From Paraglomus occultum (taxonomy: Eukaryota > Glomeromycota > Glomeromycetes > Paraglomerales > Paraglomeraceae): a DNA stretch of 31,643 bases. Both the position numbers and the translations under genes were made by a program. Below, in pieces: positions 1 through 9,731 of the stretch. The DNA is taken from the NCBI GenBank assembly GCA_910592205.1, contig CAJVPJ010000261.1, positions 1 to 31,643 of the forward strand. Reading direction: 5' to 3'. How positions within the stretch are numbered: position 1 is the first letter of the stretch; every line of letters starts with the position of its first letter. The notes under the pieces are model-generated. The model ran no database searches, was not told where the DNA came from, and saw only the letters and a program-made list of their open reading frames with translations.

Positions 1-770
1 CTTCTTCTGCACCTGGAACATGTAAAATTCATGCTGGTGGGTTTTATGTTTTGCAGTTTTATTCTCGCCAGCTTAGCAAGAACACTGGTGGACATAAGTG
101 ATTACATTTTGATAGTATTTCGGACTCGCGAAGTGAGGAGGCTTTGCCTCTAGCATAACTGGATAACATTTTTCGATAGTATTTATATAACGTACTTGAT
201 TGTTTTGGTTGATTATTTAGGCAGGTAACTTCAGATTTTTCTATAGTAATAATATGGTACATAGGTCCGCCTTCTTGCATATAACATAGACAGATAACGT
301 TTATGTAATACACTTGATATCATTTTCGATAACATTTACATGATAACATAACCCGATAGCTAAATTAGATAGCATTAATCAATAAATAGCTCACACCTGC
401 CTTCTCATATATATAGTCAAAGCTAACCCACTTTTTTCGCAACTTACAACATTTATGTGATATACTCTACGGAGTAGGATGCAAAGCATCTAACGTTCAT
501 ATTGGTAGCATTAATCGATAGCATAACCAGCTATTGTAGATGCGTGTCATAAAAAGCAAAATGCACGTCACTCGAGTGTGGTCTAAAATGCAAAACGCAC
601 GTCATACTGGTGTATGTCTCAGCGGTTTTCAAGTGACGATACAAATGCAACCTATATAACACCGATATATAGACCTATAAACGTCTCATCTTTGACGAGG
701 CAAACGCAAAACACACGTCACTCGAATGACGATGCGATTTCTATTGTGCCGAAAAAAAAACACCTCTGAT
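1..770. repeat. Degenerate AT-rich repeat tract
   Basis: No gene is recognisable here. Short phrases recur in diverged form: GATAGCATTAATC near 371 and GGTAGCATTAATCGATAGC near 504, and GATAACATTT...CGATA near 160 and again near 325. Small GC-richer islands (GCGAAGTGAGGAGGC near 129; GTAGGATGCAAAGCATC near 474) interrupt it. This looks like an old diverged repeat, not a clean satellite. Confidence 0.5.
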
Positions 771-880
771 ATATATCAAAAATTGCTATCGATTTTAATA
801 ATTTTAGCGTGCTAAAACCCCGCAGACTGCAGGTGTTATTTTACCGAAATTGTGTCGTAAAAAACAAAATGCTCGTCATA
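551..880 (+). repeat. Four dispersed copies of an AAAAYGCACGTCA motif
   Basis: A motif of the form CAAAAYGCACGTCA recurs at about 557-570, 591-604, 706-720 and 864-879 (last copy GCTCGTCA). Two copies continue into CTCGARTG. The spacing is irregular, so this is an interspersed motif cluster and not a strict tandem array. Confidence 0.5.
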
Positions 881-965
881 GTTCCATTTTTACACCATTT
901 TTACACCTGATTTTTGCTATCGAATTTAACGTTTTTAGCGCTAAAAATCCGCAGACTGAAGGTGT
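771..965 (+). repeat. Diverged direct repeat (two copies)
   Basis: Copy 1 (about 771-836) and copy 2 (about 905-965) both run CACCT..TTGCTATCGA.TTTAA..TTTTAGCG.., then CCGCAGACTG.AGGTGT. They differ by several substitutions and small indels and lie about 130 bp apart. The second copy is followed by AAAAAAACACCCCACC, a phrase seen again near 6510. Confidence 0.65.
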
Positions 966-1154
966 ATAAAAAAACACCCCACCAAAAAAAAAGTCTGCTC
1001 GCACCCCCTGCTGCTTAGCTATTTATTGTAACGGAAACCGGACAGGATGGTATATGATATCAAATGATGCATAAATCGATCCATTAAAACTCATGATAAG
1101 AATAACTGGGCGCCATAACCTGAAATAACCACGATCGTCAAACTGATTATACCT

Positions 1155-1326
1155 TATATGGGGCGGACTGCAACAAAACCAGACAAAGTGAACATTCTAC
1201 AAATGAGAGGCTGATTATGATATGGCGGTAAAATTGACCGGTGTGACTGATGACGGTTTGAAAAGTAATAATGGTGTTCATTCATAATTTACAGACTTGT
1301 TAATTTTAATGTTCACTTTATCATAG
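1155..1326 (+). repeat. Dispersed repeat, copy 1
   Basis: This segment is alignable over most of its length with 4933-5110. Shared blocks include CTGCAACAAAACCAGACAAA, GTGAACATTCTA, AATGAGA.GCTGAT, GTTTTGAAAGTAAT, GGTG.TCATTCATAA and GACTTGTTAATTTTAATG. It is non-coding and probably transposon-derived, since the second copy directly follows a broken repeat-type ORF. Confidence 0.75.
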
Positions 1327-2390
1327 TATAATGAGAAGAAACTAAAAGTAATCAAACTAACGACATTTCATATACCTGTAATGGTCATTGGCATTTTTCG
1401 CACTGTTGTGATTGCATTAATGATATCATTGAAATAGGGCTCTGCATTCCCCTCTGGCTGCACATTCCCTTCAATCTTGGTAAAGTCACCAAATATAAAC
1501 TGTTATCAACCATTTAGATAATGATAGTTGGAAGTTCTGAAATTTACCTGAACATCCTCATCAAGGTCCTAAAATATTGTTAAAGCCATTGTTAGTCATA
1601 ATTACTGACGTCAAAAAAGCATTACATCCAATTGGCTTACTTCATTCAAAATATCAGAGACCATCCTGTGTTTGCATTTAGTATTAGGGGAGGGAGAGGG
1701 AGAGAAATTGGTGGAAGGTGCATTGGAATCAACTGTGTCTATGTCTAATTCTCACTTCTGTTTCCGAGTATTAGGATCTATTCAGATTAAATAAACAGTC
1801 TCTTACAGAAAATAAATTTTACATGTTTTGCTTGAATTAGGGAAGGTCGGACGTCTTGTCTTCTTTATCTTTCAAAACTATATAATAATAATAAAACATA
1901 TTAGGTCAATATATTTTGCAAATGATGTTATCATAATACATTAACATACTGCTCTGTAGCCCTCACTACTTGCTCTCCCTTTTGTTTGTCTTATCATAAA
2001 CAACACTCAACTCGATGGTTCTGTCATACATCTCCTATGGTAATGTATAAGCTTTTTTTTTAATAAATTGAAAATTTGTTAGCAACTTATCCAACTAACC
2101 TTTGCGTTTTGGATATCTTGGTCTTTTATAAAATTGCTGAACGTCAGGACGGTTCACGGCGTTTGGCAAAGAGATGATGCCTTCCTTCTCACAGATTTGG
2201 GACTTGTAGCATTGATCCTCATGTGATATAAAGGCGCAAAACAATAAAATTTATTAGAACTAGATCGAGCACAAGCATAAAATGGCTCGATGTAAACGCT
2301 GCTGGTAGAGAAAAGGAGGACGTGAGGCTCTAGGACGCAATCCACCACAAGGATGAACCACATCAAAGAGGGTATTCCCCGTAAACTATA
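1327..2390. other. No gene recognised
   Basis: AT-rich sequence without a convincing ORF or splice-compatible exons. Features seen are a purine-rich GGGAGGGAGAGGGAGAG run near 1688 and a TGACGTCA octamer near 1606 of unknown significance. The antisense frame over 2154-2510 is open but shows no recognisable protein and overlaps the repeat at 2391-2613. Confidence 0.4.
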
Positions 2391-2613
2391 CCAAACATCA
2401 GCCGCAGGGGTCGCTAAGCATTGGCACTTGGCTCGGCCATACACGACTGTAGGCAGCATTACATCCAGTATACTAGACACGAAGCCGAAAGGCATAAGCC
2501 ATACAAGCAATCCATCTTATAAGATGAACGACATGTACAGGGTAGCCTCTGTGCTTGGTCCAAACAACAGACGCAGGGGTCGCTAAGCATTGCACCTAGC
2601 TCGGCCATACACG
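2391..2613 (+). repeat. Two-copy repeat with CGCAGGGGTCGCTAAGCATT core
   Basis: Copies at 2391-2445 and 2560-2613, a period of about 169 bp. Both contain CCAAACA.CAG.CGCAGGGG, then TCGCTAAGCATT, then a variable GGCACTTG/GCACCTA stretch, then GCTCGGCCATACACG. They are GC-richer than the surroundings. Function unknown. Confidence 0.7.
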
Positions 2614-2997
2614 GATGCCGGATACTGTGGGTCGCCAAATTTCATAAATTCTGATAACGTATACAGACCTAGTCGAATATCTGGAAGAAATAGGATCAAA
2701 ATGTCAAAGTGAATTGGATTTGAAGACAAAAGTTAACAAAACAATAGAACGATAAGAAGGTCCGCAGTGTTCAAGATCACACGGCAACCGTAGGTAATTA
2801 ACGATCTAATACTTACAAACTGCGTGCTTAATTAATAAAAGGCCAGTGTAGGGAAATTTTGTTCGTTTTTGTGCAGTAGCTGCTCTATTGTCGTTATTGT
2901 GAAGCAACGCCCCAAGATGCTCAGTAGCACCACAAAAAATGGCAGGTCATGCGTCTGTTATATAGACAAAGTTTAAAGATAAGATCGGCAACAGTTA
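2614..2997. other. No gene recognised
   Basis: Non-coding stretch upstream of the MULE remnant. It contains GAAGCAACGCCCCAAGATGCT at 2901-2921, a near copy of a phrase inside the palindromic element at 9732-9768. Confidence 0.4.
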
Positions 2998-4310
2998 CCT
3001 AAAGATAAAGAGAACTACGCTACATTGAACTATCCAGACCTTACGCAAAAACAAGTTCATTATTGATGGACTCAACAAATTCAAGACATATATAAAAAGA
3101 ATGATAATCAATTAATCTCTGCCCAAATTCTTTTAGAAGAGGCTCATCTTAACGTTTTGATGTATCATTATGAGTCTGAGTCTGAGTCTGATACCAAGTG
3201 TATTGGATTTTTAACAAGTTTTTTTGATAGTTTGAAAAACAATTGTGAAATGCTACATGTAAGTAAAAAATTTTTTAATTTATAAATATTTGAAGGCTGC
3301 TAATACATTATTCTTATAGATAAAACAAACGCATTAGGTTTCGAACTTTATGCTATCATCGGACAAATTAACGGAGCTGGCTATCCAATGGCTTATTTAT
3401 TTCTTGGTACTGCTGCAAACACAACCGGAGCTCGGACATCAGCTCTTACTCAATTTTTTAGCACATTATATAACAATGGTTTGCAAAGTCCAGAGTTTTT
3501 CCTGACGGATAAGGATTGGGCGCAAATTAATGCCGCACAACAAATTTGGCCTACGACAAAAATTCAATTGTGTTATTGGCATTTATGAAGAGCTGTAAAA
3601 AAAAGACTTGCTGACAGCTCAGTCAACACAAATATTTATGATGCCGAATATGCTAACCGGGAAGTAAATTTTATCAATGTAAATTTTCATCCTTTTCGAA
3701 GAAACCAGAGCACAGGCATTCGTTCAAGTCAGAATTGTGATGTACGCTTTTGTCCGAGGGAACTTCGTGAAGCAGCTTTAGAAAATATATCATATCATTT
3801 TCATCTCCACCCGTTGCTACCAAACGACATCTGACAGAGAGCGAGATTTGGCTTCTATCTGTACGGGAAATGTACGAGTTTTGTGTTACAAATAATCTTA
3901 AAAATGTATGGGCATATATGTGGACGAACTGGTATGAAAAGCGACATTGGATTTTATGGGCCCGAGCAGCACATCCAGACAGAATAGGGCTGTTTAGAAC
4001 CACTATGATAATCGAAGCACATTGGAAAGTAATAAAGAGAGACTTTCTGCCAAAATTTTTCCGACCCCGACTTGATTTGGTTGTATATGTCATTACAACG
4101 CGGCTTCTACCACACCACCAGCGACGATATTATCAATTGACATCCAAACGGGAGACAGCGGCATGGAGGAAGGATTTTAAAAAAGAGTGGAAAAATCTCT
4201 CAAATCGTGACAGCACTATAGCAAATCCACACGTCACGGGTGTTACGAAATGGGGTGTGTAGCTGTCGGGCTTTTTTGCTAAGTCGTTGGCCAATGTGTT
4301 ATCATCTGAT
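2998..4310 (+). pseudogene. MULE-type transposase pseudogene
   Basis: Conceptual translation follows a MULE (Mutator-like) transposase. An N-terminal block, YPDLTQKQVHY then KNDNQLISAQILLEE, carries an in-frame TGA at 3064 where the family usually has Trp. Next is a GFLT block, a probable intron (GTAAGT near 3260 to TATAG near 3320), KTN then GAGYPMAYLFLGTA, the second Asp region TDKDWAQI, and a C..H pair in LCYWHL. That is followed by TGA at 3586 and a frame change near 3825. Then come TTMIIEAHW with the catalytic Glu, RPRLDLVVYVI and FKKEWKNL. A last frameshift near 4252 separates these from a SWIM finger (CSC...CYH) read about one frame over. The first catalytic Asp (usually in a DATYKTN-like motif) is missing at the exon junction. 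The element is certainly non-functional. Confidence 0.85.
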
Positions 4311-4319
4311 TTTGAGAGC

Positions 4320-4870
4320 TCCAAATTTAAGATCAAATGCAAGCTTTTTCACTGGGGTAGTTGCTACAGACAGGGACTCTGCCTTCCTTGACCTTCTAAA
4401 AATGCCAGCCAATCTTGATGGCAGAAGTATTGCTAATGCTCTCCCTGAAACAGCCATTGGCACCAAGTTCAGGCCTGATACAAATTTCATCCAAATTTTC
4501 TTTGAAAATGAATATTAATATGAAGCTGACACCTTTATTAAGAAAGGAACACTTGAAACTGGCAACTATGACATCCCCTCCTACCCCCTAATACTAAAGG
4601 GAAACTACCACCCCTGGTCCACATCAAACTCGATAACATACCAGTGAAGGGGAAAAACTTCCTCACTGAAAAAATCAAAGACATCATGGCTGAATACTGT
4701 TTCCCTCGTGAAATTGCTCCACTAACTATAAAAGGTACCAGACTTCTCACAACTAGATATAGATGGGAAATGCTTGTTGAAGCCATCCCAGGCAAAAACC
4801 TCAGTGAACACTCCCCCCCATCATTGAAATTGAGAACCAAAAAGTTCTTTTTAATACCAGAATGTGATGA
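4320..4870 (+). pseudogene. Broken repeat-borne ORF, unidentified
   Basis: Three overlapping open frames read as one interrupted protein: TGVVATDRDSAFLDLLKMP up to FENEY and a stop near 4516, then TFIKKGTLETGNYDIPSYP, then VKGKNFLTEKIKDIMAEYCF and TTRYRWEMLVEAIPGK. A run of seven C near 4813 appears to change frame. Base composition is clearly less AT-rich than its surroundings, and dispersed repeats flank it, so it is probably transposon-derived coding sequence. A LINE ORF1-like RNA-binding protein is possible but I cannot confirm a family. Confidence 0.45.
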
Positions 4871-5178
4871 ATAGAAACTGTAACAGGATCAATATATTAA
4901 TATTAATATAGAATTATCTCTATATAAAATTATAATATGGGGCATGCTGCAACAAAACCAGACAAAGTGAACATTCTATTATGTAACCTAAATGAGAAGC
5001 TGATGTGGCTGAAAGTTAACTAATTTGACTAATATTAATGATGTTTTGAAAGTAATTTGGTGCTCATTCATAACTTATGACTTGTTAATTTTAATGCTCA
5101 CTTTATCATACCAGAATGTGATGAATATAAACCATAACAGGAGTAATATAGGATTATCCCTATATAAAATAATATATA
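4857..5178 (+). repeat. Short direct repeat bracketing dispersed-repeat copy 2
   Basis: CCAGAATGTGATGAATA.AAAC followed by TAACAGGA and ATTATC.CTATATAAAAT occurs at about 4858-4935 and again at about 5110-5172. The 250-bp period means the dispersed repeat at 4933-5110 lies between two copies of its own flank, like a partial tandem duplication. Confidence 0.65.
4933..5110 (+). repeat. Dispersed repeat, copy 2
   Basis: Second copy of the element at 1155-1326, in the same orientation. It shares CTGCAACAAAACCAGACAAA, GACTTGTTAATTTTAATG and CTCACTTTATCATA. It lies directly downstream of the broken ORF at 4320-4870, so it may be the 3' end of that element. Confidence 0.75.
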
Positions 5179-5349
5179 TGAAACTAATTTACATTAAATC
5201 CACCATGGAACCCAAGAATTACAGTACTATTCGAAGCATTTTAAAAAAAGCTCAAGGAGAAAAAATCGCTCTATACTAAGAGATAATGCATCAAAAGGTC
5301 AGTTCATTCGTTTAATCATAGAGGAACATAAAAAGAATGAGAAATACTA

Positions 5350-5985
5350 TGTGTTAAGCTCCCTTCTGCACAATAATACAATGTGCTCCTCCTTGCACGA
5401 AAACCACTTGTTTCGTCAGCAAACAAAGCAGCACAACTTACCTGGCGTTTACAGGATGAGCGTTGGACATGAAGGGAGGGAGAAAAGTCTTGTGGCATGA
5501 CGAATCAACATTTCCGAGTTCCAGCAAAGTTGATATAGCCGCGGGCCGCTAGATGAGCAATCATCTTCCTTTTCTGCTCGGCGACTGTGAAAAACAGTGC
5601 CCCAGCCAGATGCATTGAGGCTGTTTCTCGTAGAAAGGTGTGAGACCTATCGTTCTGATAGAAGGGTACGTGACAGACACTTCATACGTCGAAATCCTTC
5701 GCAATCATGCTACACCCACCTTTTGCCATGTTTCCGAAGAGGAAGGCAAGAAATTTCTCGAAGATCCGGAATGTATGTTCTTAGGTGGCTAGCGCAAACT
5801 CCCGATCTAAACCCCATAGAAAATTTATCAGCAATCATAAAATCAAGCGAGAGAAATCGCCAGCAAACCTTCGTAAGCTTGAAATGTATGTGCAGAACGC
5901 GCGGAGGGCGATTCCGATTACAACGATCAGGAATTTGATCTACAACTTGCAACACGGGGTGGCCCTACAAAGTATTAATGTACAT
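5350..5985 (+). pseudogene. Tc1/mariner-type transposase pseudogene (C-terminal two thirds)
   Basis: Pieces of a Tc1-type DDE transposase lie in order in different frames: RKPLVSSANKAAQLTW then LQDERWT (end of the DNA-binding region), VLWHDESTF (first catalytic Asp), LIEGYVTDTSYVEILRNHA, KKFLEDPE (where the family has the second Asp), WLAQTPDLNPIENL (the third acidic residue block), and AIPITTIRNLIYNL (C-terminal block). At least three frame changes and several stops separate them, so it is inactive. The N-terminal helix-turn-helix is absent here; a separate Tc1 N-terminal fragment lies at 7690-7830. Confidence 0.8.
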
Positions 5986-6151
5986 GTATTAGTGAAAAAC
6001 GTAGTCGATAACAAATGCAGATGGGCATTTTGGTGGGTTTGGTTCAAAAAATTGAAGTTTACAAAAGAAAGGGCAAAGCAAGCCGTGATATGGAGGTGGA
6101 GGCAGAGAGAAGGAAGTGGAGAGAGCGTAGTTTTATTAACAAGAAAACGCC

Positions 6152-6352
6152 AACTCTTTCGACGTGTTCCGGGACACTCGTCAACCGGCGAATAGCAGCA
6201 CACCCCAAATCTTGCGAGGATGTGTGGTACGGCCGGGCTAGAAAGAGGTCCTCTTTTGTTAACTCTTCCGATGTGTTTCGGGACACTCATCAACCAGCGA
6301 ATAGCAGAACACAAGTCTTGCAGATGTTTGGTACGGCCGGGCTAGAAAGAGG
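6152..6352 (+). repeat. Two-copy tandem repeat, about 109 bp period
   Basis: Copy 1 at 6152-6248 and copy 2 at 6261-6352. Each runs AACTCTT.CGA.GTGTT, CGGGACACTC.TCAACC.GCG, AATAGCA, CTTGC, then GGTACGGCCGGGCTAGAAAG. They differ by substitutions and about 5 bp of indels. The open frames on both strands here are coincidental with the repeat; no protein family is recognisable. Confidence 0.75.
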
Positions 6353-7140
6353 CGAGGAAAGGCTATAAAGACGAATGATTATCGAAAGAATTTTTTACGC
6401 ATCTTATTATTATCACGTGATACACACGTATAAAGAAAAATACGCGTCGCTCGCCGCTAGTTTTCATTTTAATCTGGCACAATTATTATGTAAAACCGTT
6501 TTTTATAATAAAAAAACACCCCGCCATTACTTTTCGGGGGGACTGTACTATTACTATTACTGTTGCACATGAAGTTGGAAAAAAGTTCTTGGAGACTGCA
6601 AGAATTGAACCTAATACAATCTATGAATGCCTTGTGAGTCAAACACAAATATTATTTGATAATCTGGACCTATCAACCTTGCCACAGTCATGTACCAATA
6701 AATCTGAAGTTCAGAGGAAATTTGTACAATTCTTTGAATTATTACCAAAGGACCAAATTCAATGAAGTATCATGGACACATCCTCCTCAAACTGGCTGAT
6801 TTTTTAATCATTGATGGATCCCAGGTTGTGTGGTTGCATTTTGTATCTGGAATTGAAATCAAATACTCCCTGACTGATATCCAAGCATGTGTTGGTTTGC
6901 AGTTAGCATATTAATATTCAGCAACATTTCCATTCCTTTTGTCTTCCTGGTAACACTGAGTTCCATTAATCCTGATCACTTGAATTGAATTCTTGGTCAG
7001 CACATATAAACTCTATATCTATACATTTATCACAAGCAACAGCCCCAATAATAATAATAAATGATCATTTAGGTTGTAATTCAAAGACAGTTTTAAATCA
7101 ATCTACAAGTTGTCCAATTGCTCCATGATTATTAAGTCTG
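6353..7140. other. No intact gene; degraded coding-like sequence
   Basis: 6500-6530 carries AAAAAAACACCCCGCC, matching the boundary phrase at 966-982, and a CACGTG hexamer lies near 6415. Between about 6615 and 6765 one frame is open (TQILFDNLDLSTLP, EVQRKFVQFFELLPKD) but I do not recognise it and stops follow. It is probably part of a decayed element. Confidence 0.35.
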
Positions 7141-7245
7141 TCTTTTACTAACACAGAAATTGCTAAATCATTTGGTTCTGGCAGTAGCACTGTTGGTGAT
7201 GTTATTCATGACAGAAAATATAGAGATGAGCTGTTGCTAATGTGA
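7141..7245 (+). pseudogene. Helix-turn-helix fragment of a CENP-B/Tigger-type transposase
   Basis: A single frame of about 34 codons reads SFTNTEIAKSFGSGSSTVGD then VIHDRKYRDELL before a TGA. This matches the usual pattern of CENP-B/Tigger N-terminal DNA-binding domains (..IAKxFxVSKSTVSDIL..). No endonuclease portion is found nearby, so it is an isolated remnant. The call rests on the helix-turn-helix pattern only. Confidence 0.5.
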
Positions 7246-7689
7246 TGATTAGTATGTGATATAGGAAAGAAAAGATAAATCATATGCAAAATGGTCAATT
7301 AGAATAACCTCAGCTTCAATAATAATAATCCCAAACCCCAGACTCACACAAAACCAACTCTGACTTATCACTCTTTGGAATGCCTTCCCCTCCCCAGCCA
7401 TGATGACATCCTTAACCAACTGTTAGGGCATATTCTCTTCCTACACTCCTTTGACCTACAAGTAGATCCACTCACCCCCGGGTCCGTCACAGGCACTCAT
7501 CCAATCTCTAAAAAACAAATTCTTTCAACAGGGTTAAAGTTCTGTGAGTTAAGAAAGTTTGTTAGTTTTCAGAGTGACAAAGGACATAGTATCCATCTGT
7601 ATTGGTGTATACTTACCATATCACGCAGCTGCACCAAAAAGACGACCGGCCACGAAATGACTGAATAAAGCCGTCCATTCTCCCAAATT
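7246..7689. other. No gene recognised; one open frame of unknown meaning
   Basis: The plus-strand frame 7375-7668 is open for 97 codons but contains no recognised motif, is rich in CCC and TCC codons, and sits between transposon fragments. It is more likely repeat sequence than a gene. Confidence 0.3.
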
Positions 7690-7830
7690 GTGATGGAGCA
7701 AATGTAATTGGTCGATTAGATGCCGGTGGATTCGTAAGAACGATCGCTCATCGAGTAAAGAAGTTTGACACTCAGGTGCCTCCAGTGATCATGGTCCAAG
7801 ACCTGTGTGGACTACAGAGAACTCAATACC
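7690..7830 (+). pseudogene. Tc1-type transposase N-terminal fragment
   Basis: ANVIGRLDAGGFVRTIAHRV then KKFDTQ in one frame, and after a frame change DHGPRPVWTTEN. This follows the Tc1 N-terminus: (I)IGRLEAG...A...V...V, a linker, then a DRPRSGRPRxTT-like GRPR motif. It is frameshifted and truncated. It lies downstream of, not upstream of, the Tc1 C-terminal remnant at 5350-5985, so the two are separate insertions or were rearranged. Confidence 0.6.
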
Positions 7831-7987
7831 ATTTCAATATAGTCCTTGGCTGTAATTTTTCCATTTAATCTTATTAACTCCCCCATTCTTATTCTCTTCG
7901 TACTGTAAATAGATAAAAACAGCCTAAACTGTTGCTTTAGTGAGCACCTTGTTGTGAATACAAGTTCTTCACAAAATAGGTATTTCT

Positions 7988-8006
7988 TTATTATTATTAT
8001 TATTAT
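7988..8006 (+). repeat. (TTA)n microsatellite
   Basis: About six uninterrupted TTA/TAT units upstream of the MED28-like gene. Confidence 0.8.
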
Positions 8007-8127
8007 CGCATCGAATCCGATGTATGTTTGTACGACCATAAAAATGCCGGAAAAATGTATCTGATATATTATTGACTATAATTAATAGTAAACCCATTCA
8101 CTCTATTACTATCTTTTTATCAAGAGG

Positions 8128-8638
8128 ATGACGACGGAATCACTCTCTGGTCTCGTCGAACAGCTTAGTAAAGAAATGAAAGAATGCATGAAAGAAATAG
8201 TTCCAAGAGTTCTCTTGGTGGAGACAACCAACACAGATAGTAGCACGGCTAATAGTGGCCCTATACATATACGCGAATATGTGGATGTGGACGAAGAGGA
8301 AAGAAAAGAATTGAACGCAGTTAGAATACGAACTAGTAATTTCCTACAAACGGCTAGAAAAATACAGGTGGCTCTTGAGGAAATAATAATATCCAAAAGA
8401 GATAAGAGTGAAGAAGAGACTTTGAAACAGGTTGAAAATTCTCTATTCGATCGTTAATGATGACTGTGAATATCTATTAATGTTAATAGAGCGTTCTTTA
8501 TCTTTATATCAGGAGATTGCATGTCTGCAGCAAGATATCGAGAAGAAAAAGGCAACCATTCAGAAACACACAGCGCTAATGCTCCAATGGTCAGCCGAAT
8601 TTGCTCAGCTAGAAGAGGAAGCCACAGCACCACTATAA
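8128..8638 (+). CDS. MED28: Mediator complex subunit MED28-like protein (2 exons)
   Basis: Exon 1 is 8128-8430 and exon 2 is 8513-8638. The 82-nt intron (GTTGAA...ATCAG, phase 0) gives a 142-residue protein. The join is supported because it makes one uninterrupted helix: EEETLKQ|EIACLQQDIEKKK. The order matches metazoan MED28. An N-terminal amphipathic segment (LVEQLSKEMKECMKEIV, about residues 8-24) precedes a variable loop, a helix with FLQTARKI (about 71-78), and a coiled coil ending KKATIQKHTALMLQWSAEF. In human MED28 the corresponding end reads as an LxxELxxKDxLxQKHLxxLxxW pattern. MED28 sits in the Mediator head and links activators to RNA polymerase II. The protein is very polar with no signal peptide. 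The 5' splice site is weak (GTTGAA). The assignment rests on pattern and length, not on a search; another small coiled-coil protein is the alternative. Confidence 0.65.
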
Positions 8639-9179
8639 ATGTACGGTAAAGTTTGATATATTCATTGAATCATCCTTGCAATCATACTGCCATAACACTC
8701 TTTATTGCTTTCATATTAAGACAATTCAGGTAATGAGATTCCAACCGAGAACTGACTATTTTCAGCCGCTATATTTCTTCTATGAGTAGACGGAATCAAA
8801 CCTACGACGAAACACCGTAATAAATTAAGTTTTACATAATTCGAAAAGAACGGCATAGCGAGTTCCTGAAAACTCACCGAGAGATCTAGCACGCCTGATT
8901 GCCAGAGCAACCTTTCGCTGATTTTTCATAGTCAGCCCTAGTTTGAGCAAGAGAGCAAATTACGAACAGAACGATTGTATGTTTCAATAAAGTTTGTCAT
9001 TCTTCGGAATGAAAACATATAGACTATATACCTGTTCTTGATCTGGGTAGTATTTTCCCCATATCAGATACGAACGCTGACAACATTGTAAAGTTCTAGT
9101 ATAAAAAAATTAACGCGTTATTAATGTCATTATCAAGAGCAACTTTTACCAAAAAGTTTGTTAACCTTATATTCTTTCA
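8639..9179. other. No gene recognised
   Basis: Non-coding sequence between the MED28-like gene and the small ORF at 9180. An antisense open frame at 8716-8910 has no recognisable protein. An AT-rich TATAAAAAAAT lies near 9101 and could serve as a TATA element for the ORF at 9180. Confidence 0.35.
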
Positions 9180-9401
9180 ATGGATCCAAGCCCAATACAT
9201 CAAAGACATCCTCAGAAAGTTTACGTCTTGCTGTACGATATCGACCCTGAGGTTGTTCTTCACTCAAACTTATTGGATCGTAAAGCTGTACAAATTAACA
9301 ATAAGAGAGCGCTGTTAACATGTAAACGAAGAGACCACGTACAGAATGACGCACTTCTCAAATCAGTGCCATATAAGTTCTACATGCCTCTCCTGACTTG
9401 A
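9180..9401 (+). CDS. Possible small protein of unknown function
   Basis: An ATG-initiated 73-codon frame: MDPSPIHQRHPQKVYVLLYD..., then a basic stretch NNKRALLTCKRRDH, ending KSVPYKFYMPLLT. A TATAAAAAAAT lies about 80 bp upstream, and Rhizophagus-like genomes have many small genes. There is no signal peptide, membrane segment or known motif. It could equally be one exon of a larger gene or chance, and an overlapping frame at 9124-9318 is also open. I do not recognise it. Confidence 0.3.
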   Translation: MDPSPIHQRHPQKVYVLLYDIDPEVVLHSNLLDRKAVQINNKRALLTCKRRDHVQNDALLKSVPYKFYMPLLT

Positions 9402-9731
9402 AAAGACGTTTATGTTTAAGAGTTCCCTCAACTCCTTGTGACTGAGAATAACTAACTGTAAATGTATAAACGTAGCCACAGTTAGGTCTGAGTTGATACT
9501 CTACTAACAAAGCACAGTTTTATTCACCAGTCATCATGTTAGATTCTTTAAGAATCTTCAAAATGTGTTCGTGCGAATCGAACGATTTTTCTTGACTTTC
9601 ATCTACAAAACCACATAGGTTGAGATAAGGCAATTGTGAAGAAAACTTTGAACAGTTCGACCTGTCAACACACTCTTTTCCTCTCCGCCGATCGTGATCC
9701 ACCTTTTTTGCAAAATATCAGTAATTCTGGG

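Noticed and set aside
2154-2586. ORFs on both strands over the two-copy repeat
   Set aside because: Open frames coincide with the repeat on both strands and have no recognisable protein.
7600-7640. Possible U1 snRNA (ATACTTACCAT...ATCACG)
   Set aside because: The 5' similarity to ATACTTACC is short, and the following sequence does not form the U1 stem-loops or an Sm site in the expected place; it lies next to Tc1 debris.
8432-8638. Separate 68-codon gene after the MED28-like exon 1
   Set aside because: It starts inside the intron; splicing at 8431-8512 joins its second half in phase to exon 1 and yields a continuous coiled coil.
9520-9702. 60-codon minus-strand ORF (LPYLNLCGFVDESQEKS...) as a gene or last exon
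   Set aside because: Starts from TTG or ATG in repeat-adjacent sequence with no upstream exon and no recognisable motif; it runs up to the palindromic element at 9732.
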